A stretch of DNA of 64,000 bases from CATOSP01 sp965204715. Lineage in GTDB: Bacteria; Chloroflexota; Dehalococcoidia; Lucifugimonadales; UBA3495. Below the pieces are notes generated by a model. The model did not search any database. It was not told the DNA's origin and saw nothing but the letters and a program-made list of their open reading frames with translations. The stretch spans positions 682,001 to 746,000 of the forward strand of contig OZ242009.1 of NCBI GenBank assembly GCA_965204715.1, written 5' to 3'. Of the stretch, positions 10,801-18,225 are shown piece by piece. A program made the translations under genes and the position numbers. The number at the start of each line of letters is the position of its first letter. Position 1 is the first letter of the stretch.

Positions 10801-12165
10801 TTTTTTTGTATCCGCGTCCAGGATGGCACCGGTTGCCGCGCCGCCGCCTATGATCGAAAACGCGCCGGGCCTCTGCTTCGGCGACACGTCGCTGATCGTA
10901 AAGGTGTATGAGTTGTAGCTTCGCGGCAGGAAGGAGAAGGTGGCCTGGACTCCCGATGGGCCAATAACGATTTGGTTATGGTATGTCGTCTTGCCAGTCC
11001 GCCATTTCCCGTCATGCCGTCCCTGGGGGTCCTGGATATGCACTATGACTCCTTCGGGCTGAATATAATTGCCGGTTTCTCGTTCCACCACCAGTTCCAG
11101 CGTGTCGGTGCTGGTGCAGGGAGTGGACGTGACGCCGACGCAGTCAACGTAATGGAACAGCGTTGTTTCGCCCTGGTTAAAGATCTGCTGGCCCAGGCAC
11201 GCGGTGGCGGTGTTGTCCGCCCGCCTCAAGGGGTCGGAAGCGAACCAGGGCACGGCCCTGACCACCTCCACCGTCAGGCACCGCTCTTCCAGGGGCAGGT
11301 CCGCCAGGCTGTCGGCGGTGAGGTTGACCGCCACCGGGAGCGTCAGGGTCCTATTCCCCGGGGTGCCCACGTTCCATATCCCGGTGGTCGTATTAAACTT
11401 CGTGCCGGACGGCGCGTCTGGCTGGGTCCCGGCGAAGGACAGGCCCGGCGAAAGGCTGATTTCGACCTGTACATCGAACAGAGTATGATCCTGGGCAGCA
11501 CTCCTTACGCCAGGGAAATTTCTGAGTCGGTGTGTACTACTATAGGCAGTCACCGTGAAGGTCGTCGCTCCCGCGGCAGGCGGGAGCCGGTCGGATATGG
11601 TGGGGATGTCAACGCCGACGTCTCCGTTGGTGAAATAGTTGGCTCCATCACCAGAGCGGACCACACGACGGTTGACCAAGGCCCAGTGTTCAGTGGCATT
11701 GTTGAACCGGAAGCGCGGCGATTCCACCGGGTCTGATTCGATTCCGATGATTTCGGCATAAAGCCGCTGCGGCACCTTTGCCGGTCCATCATTTGTTCCC
11801 GGGATTGTAACCAAGGATCGAACGGTTCTCTTCTCGCTGCCCCCGGGCGGCAGGTTACTGATGGTCAATAGGCCCGTGGTGTCACCGCGGACCCGGTCAC
11901 TTATGGTATACCGCACCTTTACGAGATGGAACTGCATTCCCGGATGAGCCCCGACGGTGTTGTTCTTCACGGTAACGGCCCAGGACACGAAGCCGAAACG
12001 GTGATAATCGTCAAAGTCATATTCGGAGGTAATAGTCAGGTCGGCAAGGGGAGGGAGGGAATCGTCAACCTGCTGGGCGTAGGCAGTACCGGCGCAGGCG
12101 GCGACAGCCGCGACAATCGCCAGCGCTGCCGCCAGGCTAAAGAGGAGGGTACGGGCTGCTGTCAT
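4870..12165 (-). CDS. Giant secreted multi-domain surface protein (FN3, Calx-beta, Ig-like repeats)
   Basis: The product has 2431 residues. A Sec signal peptide is clear (positive start, Ala/Leu/Val core, cleavage after TAYA near residue 31). Residues about 35-760 contain DUF11-like beta-sandwich segments (AELEAQDGGANPAV...). About 770-1280 is a row of roughly six fibronectin type III domains (GYELDFSQDGG, SWSAPDGV). About 1450-1570 is a Calx-beta domain (GDDVDEGDETVAL), followed by a related VEEDGTASYTV domain. About 1680-2060 and 2140-2330 hold six Ig/cadherin-like units with the signature GVFSDADGDALTITA. A helical, Trp-rich segment (MYQWREDPKW) interrupts them, and a last FN3 domain ends the chain. 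No sortase or PEP-CTERM tail is seen. A role in adhesion or surface-layer function is inferred. No strong SD precedes ATG 12165. Confidence 0.85.
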   Translation of the reverse strand: MTAARTLLFSLAAALAIVAAVAACAGTAYAQQVDDSLPPLADLTITSEYDFDDYHRFGFVSWAVTVKNNTVGAHPGMQFHLVKVRYTISDRVRGDTTGLLTISNLPPGGSEKRTVRSLVTIPGTNDGPAKVPQRLYAEIIGIESDPVESPRFRFNNATEHWALVNRRVVRSGDGANYFTNGDVGVDIPTISDRLPPAAGATTFTVTAYSSTHRLRNFPGVRSAAQDHTLFDVQVEISLSPGLSFAGTQPDAPSGTKFNTTTGIWNVGTPGNRTLTLPVAVNLTADSLADLPLEERCLTVEVVRAVPWFASDPLRRADNTATACLGQQIFNQGETTLFHYVDCVGVTSTPCTSTDTLELVVERETGNYIQPEGVIVHIQDPQGRHDGKWRTGKTTYHNQIVIGPSGVQATFSFLPRSYNSYTFTISDVSPKQRPGAFSIIGGGAATGAILDADTKKSLGPLTLPATTTTNPYPVFLSVSALGTYKLNLTVGATKSGTPTPYTDTGTYTFHVGPIAELEAQDGGANPAVAAGQRAYTIVAVNNGPDDAPAQVTLTGLNAGDYVSHTATNDTTDTAVSSFDPDTGVWTIDELKNKDYYQTAKGRDGEALTIITSASLDTEITAAISNNQDYQVCIDSSGDDVDAANEAACTGTTGNTWHTTEYYDYISGNDSATIRAREGTGAYLPVIESVEALGPAVIKITWSTIAGFSGRPVTHYAVERDTNPRETVADDVAGTSYVDTDMEAGENPRYRVRAVNDWEQEGPWSLPSGGRPGAPGDFSATAGSGQITLSWSAPDGVTVTGYNLDYSTDGGDTWNWLPTGQTRTALAATPTSYDHTGLTLTPGATWSYRLQAVGDGFKSDWEETSVTVPYPKPGVPKDFTASGQSETQAELSWTAPATVTHVNVTGYELDFSQDGGVTWTRLTGTPTLDGTTWTLTHSDSGLAADAARQYRARAAGTVGSGSEQVEVKSDWAYALATENYPSPGAPRDFAATAASDTEVNLSWNAPEAVTDVNLTGYELEVSIDRGVTWTSVATASTLGPGATTHPHTDAANPLSSKPRQYRLKAVGTVGGSTYESGWVFAVPAGEVGPPQDLAAAADGRNRIDLSWGEPGIGADLVTGYRIDHTPAAAEDWRTLEHGYRTAPRSYEHGGLLPGERHCYRVAATYAGGTGPFAARACATTEGEPEHRPGEPENPRIARVGSNYVTLEWDPPSAGGAVEYYEWRSNIHNPVKVSPRTATSVTVRGLPRSQTYGFQVRAGNSHGPGGWSRSVPVTLHRAGSAVKPSPAELEVEKGGSGSFNLSLHRSPRWPLRVSFIWEGPDCLTESLPYQQGKILLPTNPPPSKEFWEDFNWGPPEDRWARPWREGLDIRLDASGCQGGETAVVNYDLSTVPFSNLAGLSLWDALGLNKEEWEEKWGVDPLDGASGPSVKVTVSDSGPTGNVGGQQSSPGAEGQPTAVTLALSQARVSESGGQVTVTATLDAPAPEGGMGGFLFAGEDGTASEDIDFTMPLSIFIPGGQRSGTATLSITGDDVDEGDETVALSAMFDIGTALLEDKITLTITDDDTAGVTVSAASGLEVEEDGTASYTVVLDSRPTAAVTVSASSGDAGAASVSPESRTFQPPGWNIPLTFTVRGVADTDTNDESVGISHGVTSGDARYAVLPVDTVRVSVSDTTPPGQQQQAPPNQAPTVSSAIADAAIVNENGTHRASLSGVFSDADRDALTITAGSSNTAVATVSVSAGYSSLTVTAKARGAATITVTADDGKGGTVEDVFTVKVKAAPVVASAISDLSLEVGGTQDLALSGVFSDADGDALSFTATSTDLDVANALEFHGTLTIIGALAGSATVTVTAQDSDGNTVSDEFDVTVTAPQQQAPPNQAPTVSGAIADATIVNESGTKDVALSGVFSDADSDALTITAASSNTAAATVSVSGGYSSLTVTAKARGTATITVTANDGNGGTVEDAFTVKVKAAPTVSAAIADVSGLEVGATQDVSLSGVFSDADGDALTITAVSSDETRATVSVAADGSKLTLTGVAEGATAITVTAQDSDGNRVSDAFDAPVAKKYTALIARMYQWREDPKWREFKEHTDRWDRALLAFGEAVSDTSLTPMTADEAQELADRGSAWSRWVEVAAALREIEAGGQQEQPNQAPTVSGAIADVTIVNESGTKEVSLTGVFDDADGDSLTVSAASSDEAVAAVSVSSGGSSLTVTAKARGRATITVTADDGNGGTVSDAFAVTVKAAPVVASAIADMSGLEEGSTRDVSLSGVFSDADGDALTITAVSSDETRATVSVLADGSKLTLSGVADGTAAITVTAQDADGNTVSDAFDVSVVGPPSPVTNLSCVASTGQVLFQWDAPEWSGAELYAYDYDLTLPDGKSQQVRLRGYPLVRESGDYQVGREASISVKAVYELADESVVYSEAAALTCTVAG

Positions 12166-12199
12166 TCAGATTCGTGAGTGTGGGGGCGTCTGGTAGCCA

Positions 12200-12246
12200 A
12201 AAATCCCTTCCCCCGTCGAGGGGGAAGGTGAGGATGGGGGTGAACC
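12200..12246. repeat. Palindromic CCCTTCCCCC...GGGGGAAGG repeat, copy 1
   Basis: A GC-rich repeat whose core is the palindrome CTTCCCCCGTCGAGGGGGAAG, followed by GTGAGGATGGGGGTG. The same module recurs at 12320-12363 with one change in the centre, a partial copy lies near 12289-12306, and an inverted copy lies at 12709-12758. It sits between the start of the giant surface-protein gene and the DUF559 gene, so it would form a strong hairpin in transcripts of either strand. Confidence 0.8.
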
Positions 12247-12318
12247 CCCAATTTCGAGTGCGAATACTTCAAACACCTATCCCTCTGAGCCCCCTTGACG
12301 GGGGCGTTGTTTCTACTC

Positions 12319-12758
12319 AAAAATCCCTTCCCCCGTCAAGGGGGAAGGTTAGGATGGAGGTGATAGCCGCTGAACAACCATAAATATCGCTTCCCGCACC
12401 GCGTCCGTCTCTTCCAACACCTGATTGTTCCAGAACCTGATCACCCTGAAACCTTCAGTCTCCAAACATGCAGTGCGCTCAGCGTCATAATTCGCTCGTT
12501 CCATGTGCTGCCCGCCATCCACTTCTATGACAAGTCTATTTTCATAGCATACGAAATCAACGATGTACGGTCCTATCGGCGCTTGTCTGCGAAATCTGTA
12601 ACCTGATACTTGGCGTTTGCGCAGGATGTTCCACAATGCTTGTTCGGCATCTGTGGGATTATTTCTCAACTGCCGTGCTTTGGAGGTATTGTTTGCTGGC
12701 TGCATCCGTTCACCCCCACCCTACGCCCCTTCCCCCTCGACGGGGGAAGGGACTTTTG
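12319..12758. mobile_element. DUF559 gene bracketed by inverted copies of the palindromic repeat
   Basis: The roughly 45-bp repeat at 12320-12363 (AAATCCCTTCCCCCGTC..., then GGTTAGGATGGAGGTG) and the repeat at 12709-12758 (CACCCCCACCCTACGCCCC...) are inverted complements of each other, and enclose a single DUF559 coding sequence. The unit is about 440 bp. A nuclease-like gene packed tightly between inverted palindromes looks like a minimal self-spreading or passenger element, similar in logic to REP/RAYT units. Mobility is inference; no target-site duplication could be identified. Confidence 0.5.
12349..12705 (-). CDS. DUF559 (Vsr/restriction endonuclease-like) domain protein
   Basis: The 118-residue protein is a full DUF559 domain. 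It opens with ARQLRNNPTDAEQALWNILR, continues with GYRFRRQAPIGPYIVDFVC, and has the nuclease-fold core VIEVDGGQH and a C-terminal VIRFWNNQVL. The acidic D-F/E-V-D residues and the Gln-His match the Vsr-like PD-(D/E)XK arrangement. The family is usually presumed to be a DNA nuclease, often carried by mobile units. The coding region fills almost all of the space between two inverted palindromic repeats, and its last codons overlap the left repeat. Confidence 0.9.
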   Translation of the reverse strand: MQPANNTSKARQLRNNPTDAEQALWNILRKRQVSGYRFRRQAPIGPYIVDFVCYENRLVIEVDGGQHMERANYDAERTACLETEGFRVIRFWNNQVLEETDAVREAIFMVVQRLSPPS

Positions 12759-12826
12759 CAATCGCATCAGGACAGGGTTTTCGCCGGGCAGCGGTGAAGT
12801 ACCGCCGCCCGGCTTGTCGGGGTCGG

Positions 12827-14497
12827 CTAGGGACCTCCCCAGGTGATTCCGGCCTCATTGGAGGTCACGCGGACGTCCTCGGTTTCACCCGCGACGGCAT
12901 CCAGCGTTACGGCCACTTCGTACACCTTGGTCACTGCGCTCGATTGCGAAACGGACCAGGTGGGAGCGTTGTTAGGGGGGCTGACGGCGTGCCACCTGAT
13001 GGATTCATTCACGTAGACCCGTTCTGCCCACGTGTAGCTGGGCTCCCTGCCGGCGCGTTCCGGCGTCGGCTCATACCTGGCGACGAAGTTCACCGTTTCG
13101 CCCACCGCCGGGTATGCTTGGTCAGCCTCGAGAACCAACCCCGGGGCCTGGTCCTTCAGGTCTATCCTGACGATCAGGACGTCGTCCGCGTAGGGGTTGA
13201 AGTTGTCTTCGTGGTCCACCCTGTCGGTGACGCTGAGGAAGAGCTCGTAGGAGGACTTCGTCTCGTAGTCCAGGCTGGCGCCGTCCGCCACCACTATCTG
13301 GACGGTGTGGGGCCGGCCGGTGGACGCGACCGGCTCGAAGTTCCCATGCCCGGGCCCGGTCAGATCGTAGTAAAGCGTGTCCGCGTCCGCGTTATAGACC
13401 GGTATCGGGTCGCCGACCTTGACGCCGGCCGGGGAGTTCTCGTCAACGCTGAGGTTGACGCCGAATATCGGCGGCTCCGTCTCCTCGAGCGTGTCGCCCA
13501 CCTGGATGGTGTACCGGTAAACCTCGCTGGTCTCGGTCTCGTTGGCACTAATGGGATTCCAGTCATCGCCCAATTCAGGCTGCTTGACGTGGCCCAGGAG
13601 GTGTACCCACAGCAGGTAGGTGCCGGGCTTGGTGAAGACCCATTGCAGCTCCTTGTACTCGCCGGGGTCCAACTCCATGACGCCCTCGCCGGGCCTGGCG
13701 CTGTCCCAGACGAGTTCCGCCGCTGCGTTTTTGGCTTTGGGAGCCTCGTAGGCGAAGAAGTGGGGCACGTCGGTGGGGTCGGCCGGGTGGCGCTCCGCCA
13801 CGAACTTGTAGCGCATGGGCGAGCCCCAGCGCTCCTTGTCCAGCAGGAGTGTGGAGAAGCCAATGCCCAAGGCCGAGGTCTCGTCCTCGTCCGCGCCGGT
13901 GGTGTCCGGGTCGTCCAGCCGCAGCCACCAGACCTGGGTTCCTGCGGACACGAATTCCTTAACCTTGGTGTACTCTTCCAGCGACAGCTGGCCGCTGGTA
14001 GCCTCGGCGTTGGTGGCCACCACGTCTGCCTTGTGCGTGTCCAGCACGTGCATGATGGCTTCTTCAACGTCCATCCCGCCATTGCGGGGAGAGCGGGTAG
14101 TCGTCACCGTCACATGCCCAAACCCGTCGTCTGTCTTGGTTGTGACCATCTCGGGCGGGCAGAGGTTGGTGTGCAGGACGCCGACGCCGGGCACGTCCAT
14201 GCCCTGTACGCTCGCGCCCTCTTTTATTGTGCGCCAGTAGGCGTCGAAGAGGGCGTAGTGGCCGGTGGTTATCTTGTGCGGCTCGTCCATGGATGCGGTC
14301 CCGGCGCCGGGGCCGCAGGGCTGGGGGTTGGGGTAGGTGCTGAGGTTGGTGTAGTCGTCGGTGGTGCCGGTGTTCTGGGCCTGGGCCGGGCCGGTGGCGT
14401 AGGCCACCGCCAGCAGGGTGATGACCAGGGCGGCCATGGCCAGTACCGCCCCGTAGAGGGTGAAGCGCCTGGGTGCCTTGATAATGGTATCCATCAT
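12827..14497 (-). CDS. Secreted surface protein with TIGR03769-like and cadherin-like domains
   Basis: Start ATG 14497 (or 14494) follows AAGGAGG about 8 nt upstream. The 556-residue product has an N-terminal signal peptide (basic APRRFTLYG, Ala/Leu/Val core, cleavage after AQA near residue 35). Residues about 60-340 resemble the surface-anchored 'choice-of-anchor M' type, including the conserved ELQWVFTKPGTYLLWVH strand pair. A cadherin-like domain follows (VDENSPAGVKVGD, SLDYETKSSYELFLSVTD), then a C-terminal Ig-like segment. No LPxTG-like or transmembrane tail is seen. It probably works on the cell surface; the partner or ligand is unknown. It could be functionally linked to the giant surface protein downstream on the same strand. 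Confidence 0.75.
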   Translation of the reverse strand: MMDTIIKAPRRFTLYGAVLAMAALVITLLAVAYATGPAQAQNTGTTDDYTNLSTYPNPQPCGPGAGTASMDEPHKITTGHYALFDAYWRTIKEGASVQGMDVPGVGVLHTNLCPPEMVTTKTDDGFGHVTVTTTRSPRNGGMDVEEAIMHVLDTHKADVVATNAEATSGQLSLEEYTKVKEFVSAGTQVWWLRLDDPDTTGADEDETSALGIGFSTLLLDKERWGSPMRYKFVAERHPADPTDVPHFFAYEAPKAKNAAAELVWDSARPGEGVMELDPGEYKELQWVFTKPGTYLLWVHLLGHVKQPELGDDWNPISANETETSEVYRYTIQVGDTLEETEPPIFGVNLSVDENSPAGVKVGDPIPVYNADADTLYYDLTGPGHGNFEPVASTGRPHTVQIVVADGASLDYETKSSYELFLSVTDRVDHEDNFNPYADDVLIVRIDLKDQAPGLVLEADQAYPAVGETVNFVARYEPTPERAGREPSYTWAERVYVNESIRWHAVSPPNNAPTWSVSQSSAVTKVYEVAVTLDAVAGETEDVRVTSNEAGITWGGP

Positions 14498-15483
14498 GGG
14501 TTGCCTGGTCCTCCTTATATGTGTTGTTTTCCCGGTATGTGGTCTTGGTGTCACGCCATGGGGCGCGGGCGGGTATCCTACATTGGTGCAGCCTCCTTGG
14601 TGGACTGGTTGCCGCCGCCGGCGCGCTTCCGCCAACGGAGGGAATCCCTCCCGCTGGAATGAACGTCCCGGCAGGCAGCGGCCACCAGATGCAAAAGAGC
14701 GGCCCTCCCGGGAACATGACGGTCATGCCCCCGTGGAGCGGCTATCGTTGGAGGCGCGGTAATTCTCATATTGCGACGGCGGCGAGAGCGCCGCCCTCCG
14801 CTTTCTCCACCCGTTGGGCCGGGGCTGCCCGGCCAATACTGGGTATCAGTAACTGCGGAATTGAGATATAGTCTCATAGCTGTTCATTAACTGATAGAAG
14901 GTATCAATTAGACTCAAAAAAGAGAGTTGCCCCTACTGTCCGGCGCTTGCGAAAATGCCCGGCCCGGCAACCGGCCGGGGGGCAACGGGGCTGGCCGCCC
15001 CCAGGAGGCGGCGCGGCTTCCTGCTGTTGCTGCTGACATCCAACATGACGTGGCGTTCCATCTATTGCCGGCCCTCCGCCCTTCCCGGCCGGTCCCTGGG
15101 TCCCGTCCCCCGACGGGGCGGCAGCCGCTTTGTCCGGCGGACCTTGCCGGCCCGCTGCGGGTATGGCGCAGGGAACCAGTAGCGAACCCTAACACCATCA
15201 TCAGTAGAATGTCCGTATTTTTTTGGTCTATGCAGGGCCTATTTTGCGCGAGTATTTGTATGATGTTATGTGGTCAGATACGATGCCAGGCCCGGGCCCG
15301 TGCCATCATCGTTGCGGGGTCGCAGGGGTACGGGCCGGGCGGGGGAGGGATGGCTGCAGGGGGATGCTGACGCACCTGCGTACATCAACACCGGGGCAGG
15401 GGCGGGGTAGCGGATGGCGGCGGGGGAGAGAAGGACTCAGGGAGTGGTGGAAGCGTGAGCGACGCGAGCAGCGTGCGTGGGAC
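14498..15483. other. Gene-poor interval of about 1 kb
   Basis: No convincing coding sequence: the open frames here lack SD sites and protein-like composition. A GC hairpin occurs near 14775-14792 (GGCGGC, loop GAGAGC, GCCGCC). An AT-rich stretch near 14860-14930 could hold promoter elements for the leftward surface-protein gene, but no clear -35/-10 pair was assigned. Confidence 0.5.
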
Positions 15484-15577
15484 TCGTGCCCGTCGTCCAC
15501 TAGCCACTGACCACTAGCCACTGACCACTAGCCACTGACCACTGGCCGGTGGCCACTGACCACTAGCCACTAGCCAC
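15484..15577. repeat. ACTGACC/ACTAGCC-type microsatellite array
   Basis: About 90 bp of degenerate 7-10 bp repeats built from CCACTAGCCACTGACCACTA and variants. Related arrays lie at 16806-16851 and 18226-18257, and single remnants (GGTGGTCAGTGGTTGGCGGTC) lie near 16527 and 17657. All sit at borders of the duplicated genes in this region, which fits a role as recombination substrate. Confidence 0.8.
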
Positions 15578-15578
15578 T

Positions 15579-16478
15579 TCACTCAGGGCTAAAGTCCTCC
15601 GGCTGCAGCGGAAACCAGAGCACCTGGCCGCTGTCCAGCAGGTGCTGGATCCGCTGATCGTTGTTCACGCTGGCGATGGCCGGGGCCGCGCTTTCGCCGG
15701 TGGCCTGGGACAGCAGTCCCGCGTTGCGGCTGGCCCGGTCCGTGTCCCTCTGGTCCGCCGTGTAGGAGGCTTCCAGCGCGATGAAGCGCACCCTCCCCTC
15801 CCGGTCGATGGTCCGGACCACCAGGTCGGAGTCGTAGAGGCTTCGGCGTTCCGTGTAGGGAAGCCCCAGGTTTCCGGCGTCCCGGAGCATCTGTATCTTT
15901 GCCCGGCGGTCGTAGTAGTCGTCGTACTCCAGTCCCAGGTGCTCGGTGATCTCTTCGATTCTCGACAGGACCACCGTCCTGGCGACCTTGCCCCTGAGGT
16001 CTCCGATAGAAGCTTCGATGCGGCGGTTGAACTGCCGCTGTTCCTCGTTGAACTCCCTCAGTTCGTTTACCTGTTGTTCGATGCGGCGGTTGAACTGCCG
16101 CTGTTCCTGGTTGAACTCCCTCAGTTCGTTTACCTGTTGCTCGATGCGACGGTTGAACTGCCGCTGTTCTTCGTTGAACTGCCGCTGTTCCTCGTTGAAC
16201 TTGAGCTGGTCCTGGCGGAACCCCATCAGCTCGTCTATCTGCTGCTCTATGCGCTGGTTGAAGATGGTCTGCGCTTCCATGAACTCGGCGGTCCGTTTCA
16301 TGAATGCGGTCGTCTCGCTCATGAACGCGGTGGTCTCGCTCACGAACGTCGCGAACCTGGCCGGCAGGTCCATGAGTTCCTTGGTCAGTATCAGGCTCCT
16401 GGCCTGTTCGCGGAAGGCCGGGTCCTCTTCCAGCAGTCTCAAGAACGCCCTGGCGTTGTCTTCGGCAGTCATCTCCAT
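15579..16478 (-). CDS. Coiled-coil protein with C-terminal nuclease-like domain, longer paralogue
   Basis: Starts ATG 16478 or 16472; the latter has better SD spacing to GGAAGAGGA. The roughly 299-residue protein begins with an acidic helix (TAEDNARAFLRLLEEDPAF). Then comes a long coiled coil with repeats of the type RIEQQVNELREFN and EEQRQFN (about residues 75-180). The C-terminal domain has YDSDLVVRT, RVRFIALEASYTADQRD and VNNDQRIQHLL. Its D...E-x-S pattern resembles a PD-(D/E)XK nuclease core in which the usual Lys is replaced by Ser; activity is therefore uncertain. A close tandem paralogue lies at 16852-17604 with fewer coiled-coil units and one SETTAFM unit fewer. Function unknown. Confidence 0.75.
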   Translation of the reverse strand: MEMTAEDNARAFLRLLEEDPAFREQARSLILTKELMDLPARFATFVSETTAFMSETTAFMKRTAEFMEAQTIFNQRIEQQIDELMGFRQDQLKFNEEQRQFNEEQRQFNRRIEQQVNELREFNQEQRQFNRRIEQQVNELREFNEEQRQFNRRIEASIGDLRGKVARTVVLSRIEEITEHLGLEYDDYYDRRAKIQMLRDAGNLGLPYTERRSLYDSDLVVRTIDREGRVRFIALEASYTADQRDTDRASRNAGLLSQATGESAAPAIASVNNDQRIQHLLDSGQVLWFPLQPEDFSPE

Positions 16479-16579
16479 TCCTCTTCCGGCCCTGATTTTA
16501 GCCCCCGCTCCGGGCCGGAGCAACCCGGGGGCCGGTGGTCAGTGGTTGGCGGTCTGCGGGTCTTTCCCCGTGCCGGCCC

Positions 16580-16715
16580 CGGCTGCCACCGGGCGTTTTC
16601 GTCCAGCAGGGCTCCTTCTCCCAGCACCGGGCGGGCCTCCTCACGGTGGTGCCACCGGCTGATTTGACCCACTTCCGCTCCGCCTTCTCCGCCGGCCGGA
16701 AACGCGGTGAGCGGA
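16580..16715 (-). pseudogene. C-terminal fragment of the 124-residue protein at 17708-18082
   Basis: In the minus frame this stretch reads TAFPAGGEGGAEVGQISRWH and continues REEARPVLGEGALLDENARW. That is nearly identical to the last 45 residues of the intact gene at 17708-18082, but the stop codon is lost (CTA to CTG at 16580) and the N-terminal part is missing. It marks the right end of the tandem duplication that also copied the coiled-coil gene. Confidence 0.75.
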
Positions 16716-16805
16716 CGCCAGGTTGGCACCGGGGTTGCCGAAGCGCTGGGCAGTGCGTGTCCGGGAGCGTTGCCGTGGGTCCATCCCCGTGCAGGGACTC
16801 GTGCC

Positions 16806-16851
16806 CGCCGTCCACCGACCACTGACCACCGGCCACCGGCCACCGGCCACT
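16806..16851. repeat. ACTGACC-type microsatellite array, second copy
   Basis: Repeats of GACCACTGACCACC and GGCCACC units directly before the stop codon of the shorter coiled-coil paralogue, matching the position of the array at 15484-15577 before the longer paralogue. Both continue into CACTTCACTCAGG at the gene end. Confidence 0.75.
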
Positions 16852-17604
16852 TCACTCAGGTCTGAAGTCCTCCGGCTGGAGGGGGAACCAGAGCACCTGG
16901 CCGCTGTCCAGCAGGTGCTGGATCCGCTGGTCGTTGTTCACGCTGGCGATGGCCGGGGCAGCGCTTTCGCCGGTGGCCTGGGCCAGCAGCCCCGCGTTGC
17001 GGCTGGCCCGGTCGGTGTCCCTCTGGTCCGCCGTGTAGGAGGCTTCCAGCGCGATGAAGCGCACCCTCCCCTCCCGGTCGATGGTCCGGACCACCAGGTC
17101 GGAGTCGTAGAGGCTTCGGCGTTCCCCGTAGGGAAGTCCCAGGTTTCCCGCGTCCCGGAGCATCTGTATCTTTGCCCGGCGGTCGTAGTAGTCGTCGTAC
17201 TCCAGTCCCAGGTAGTCGGTGATCTCGTCGATTCTCGACAACACGACCGTCCTGGCGGTCTTGCCCCCCGGTCCTCCGATGGACTCCTCGATGAGGCGGT
17301 TGGACTCCTCGATGCGCTGGTTGAACTGCCGCTGTTCCTCGTTGAACTTGAGATAGTCCTGGTGGAACCCCATCAGCTTGTTTATCTGTTGCTCTATGCG
17401 CTGGTTAAAGATGGTCTGCGCTTCCATGAACTCGGCGGTCCGTTTCATGAACGCGGTCGTCTCGCTCATGAACGTCGCGAACCTGGCCGGCAGGTCCATC
17501 AGTTCCTTGCTCAGTATCAGGCTCCTGGCCTGTTCGCGGAAGGCCGGGTCCTCTTCCAGCAGTCTCAGGAACGCCCTGGCGTTGTCTTCGGGAGTCATCT
17601 CCAT
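16852..17604 (-). CDS. Coiled-coil protein with C-terminal nuclease-like domain, shorter paralogue
   Basis: The 250-residue paralogue of the gene at 15579-16478. N-terminal helix, SETTAFM segment and C-terminal domain are almost identical, with YDSDLVVRT and RVRFIALEASYTADQRD conserved. The coiled-coil part is short: one EEQRQFN unit followed by RIEESNRLIEESI. Start ATG 17604 or 17598 as for the paralogue. Near-identity of both coding and flanking sequence shows a recent tandem duplication or ongoing gene conversion. Biochemical role unknown; the Ser in place of the usual catalytic Lys argues against assuming nuclease activity. Confidence 0.75.
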   Translation of the reverse strand: MEMTPEDNARAFLRLLEEDPAFREQARSLILSKELMDLPARFATFMSETTAFMKRTAEFMEAQTIFNQRIEQQINKLMGFHQDYLKFNEEQRQFNQRIEESNRLIEESIGGPGGKTARTVVLSRIDEITDYLGLEYDDYYDRRAKIQMLRDAGNLGLPYGERRSLYDSDLVVRTIDREGRVRFIALEASYTADQRDTDRASRNAGLLAQATGESAAPAIASVNNDQRIQHLLDSGQVLWFPLQPEDFRPE

Positions 17605-17707
17605 TCCTCTTCCGGCCCTGATTTAGCTCCCGCTCCGGGCCGGAGCAGCCCGGGGGCCGGTGGTCAGTGGTTGGCGGTCTCCGTGCTTTTCCCCGTGCCG
17701 GCCCCGG

Positions 17708-18082
17708 CTACCACCGGGCGTTTTCGTCCAGCAGGGCTCCTTCTCCCAGCACCGGGCGGGCCTCCTCACGGTGGTGCCAGCGGCTGACCTGATGCACTTC
17801 CGCCCCCGGTTCTCCGCCGGCCGGAAACGCGGTGAACCGCACTATCCTGTACTCGCGCGGCTCCGGTTGCACCCGGGCCATCACGTCGACGTGGCCCTGT
17901 CCCCATGGGACCCGGACGGTCCGGGGGATGTCGTACTTCCCCAGCGACAGGCCGGGGTCCCGGTCCGCTTCCTCCAGGTACAACAGGTAGGCTTGGTGCC
18001 AGAAATGTTCGGTGAGGCCGGCTTCCCGTGCTGCTGCGTTGCTGAAGAAGTCCCTTGGGGTTGCTCCGTTCCAGTTGTCCAC
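17708..18082 (-). CDS. Hypothetical 124-residue protein
   Basis: A GTG start at 18082 has GGAG about 8 nt upstream. The protein is soluble (FFSNAAAREAGLTEHFWHQA, then RTVRVPWGQGHVDVMARVQP and a WHHREEARPVLGEGALLDEN tail). No family was recognised. Its C-terminal third is present as a broken copy at 16580-16715, so it belongs to the same duplicated module as the coiled-coil genes. Confidence 0.5.
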   Translation of the reverse strand: MDNWNGATPRDFFSNAAAREAGLTEHFWHQAYLLYLEEADRDPGLSLGKYDIPRTVRVPWGQGHVDVMARVQPEPREYRIVRFTAFPAGGEPGAEVHQVSRWHHREEARPVLGEGALLDENARW

Positions 18083-18225
18083 GGGGCGTTCTCCTGTCCT
18101 GGTTCACCGGTGTGCTGCCGGAATCCTCGGGCCTGGGCCGGTCCCCGTTTCCCCGGGGTTTGCACCCAGGCTGGCCCCGTTGTTCCAAAGCAGCGGGGCT
18201 CATCCCCGTGTCCACGGGGTCTTCC

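Noticed and set aside
12200..12363. Palindromes as plain rho-independent terminators
   Set aside because: They form strong hairpins but lack T-runs, and inverted copies bracket the DUF559 gene, so a repeat element is the better description.
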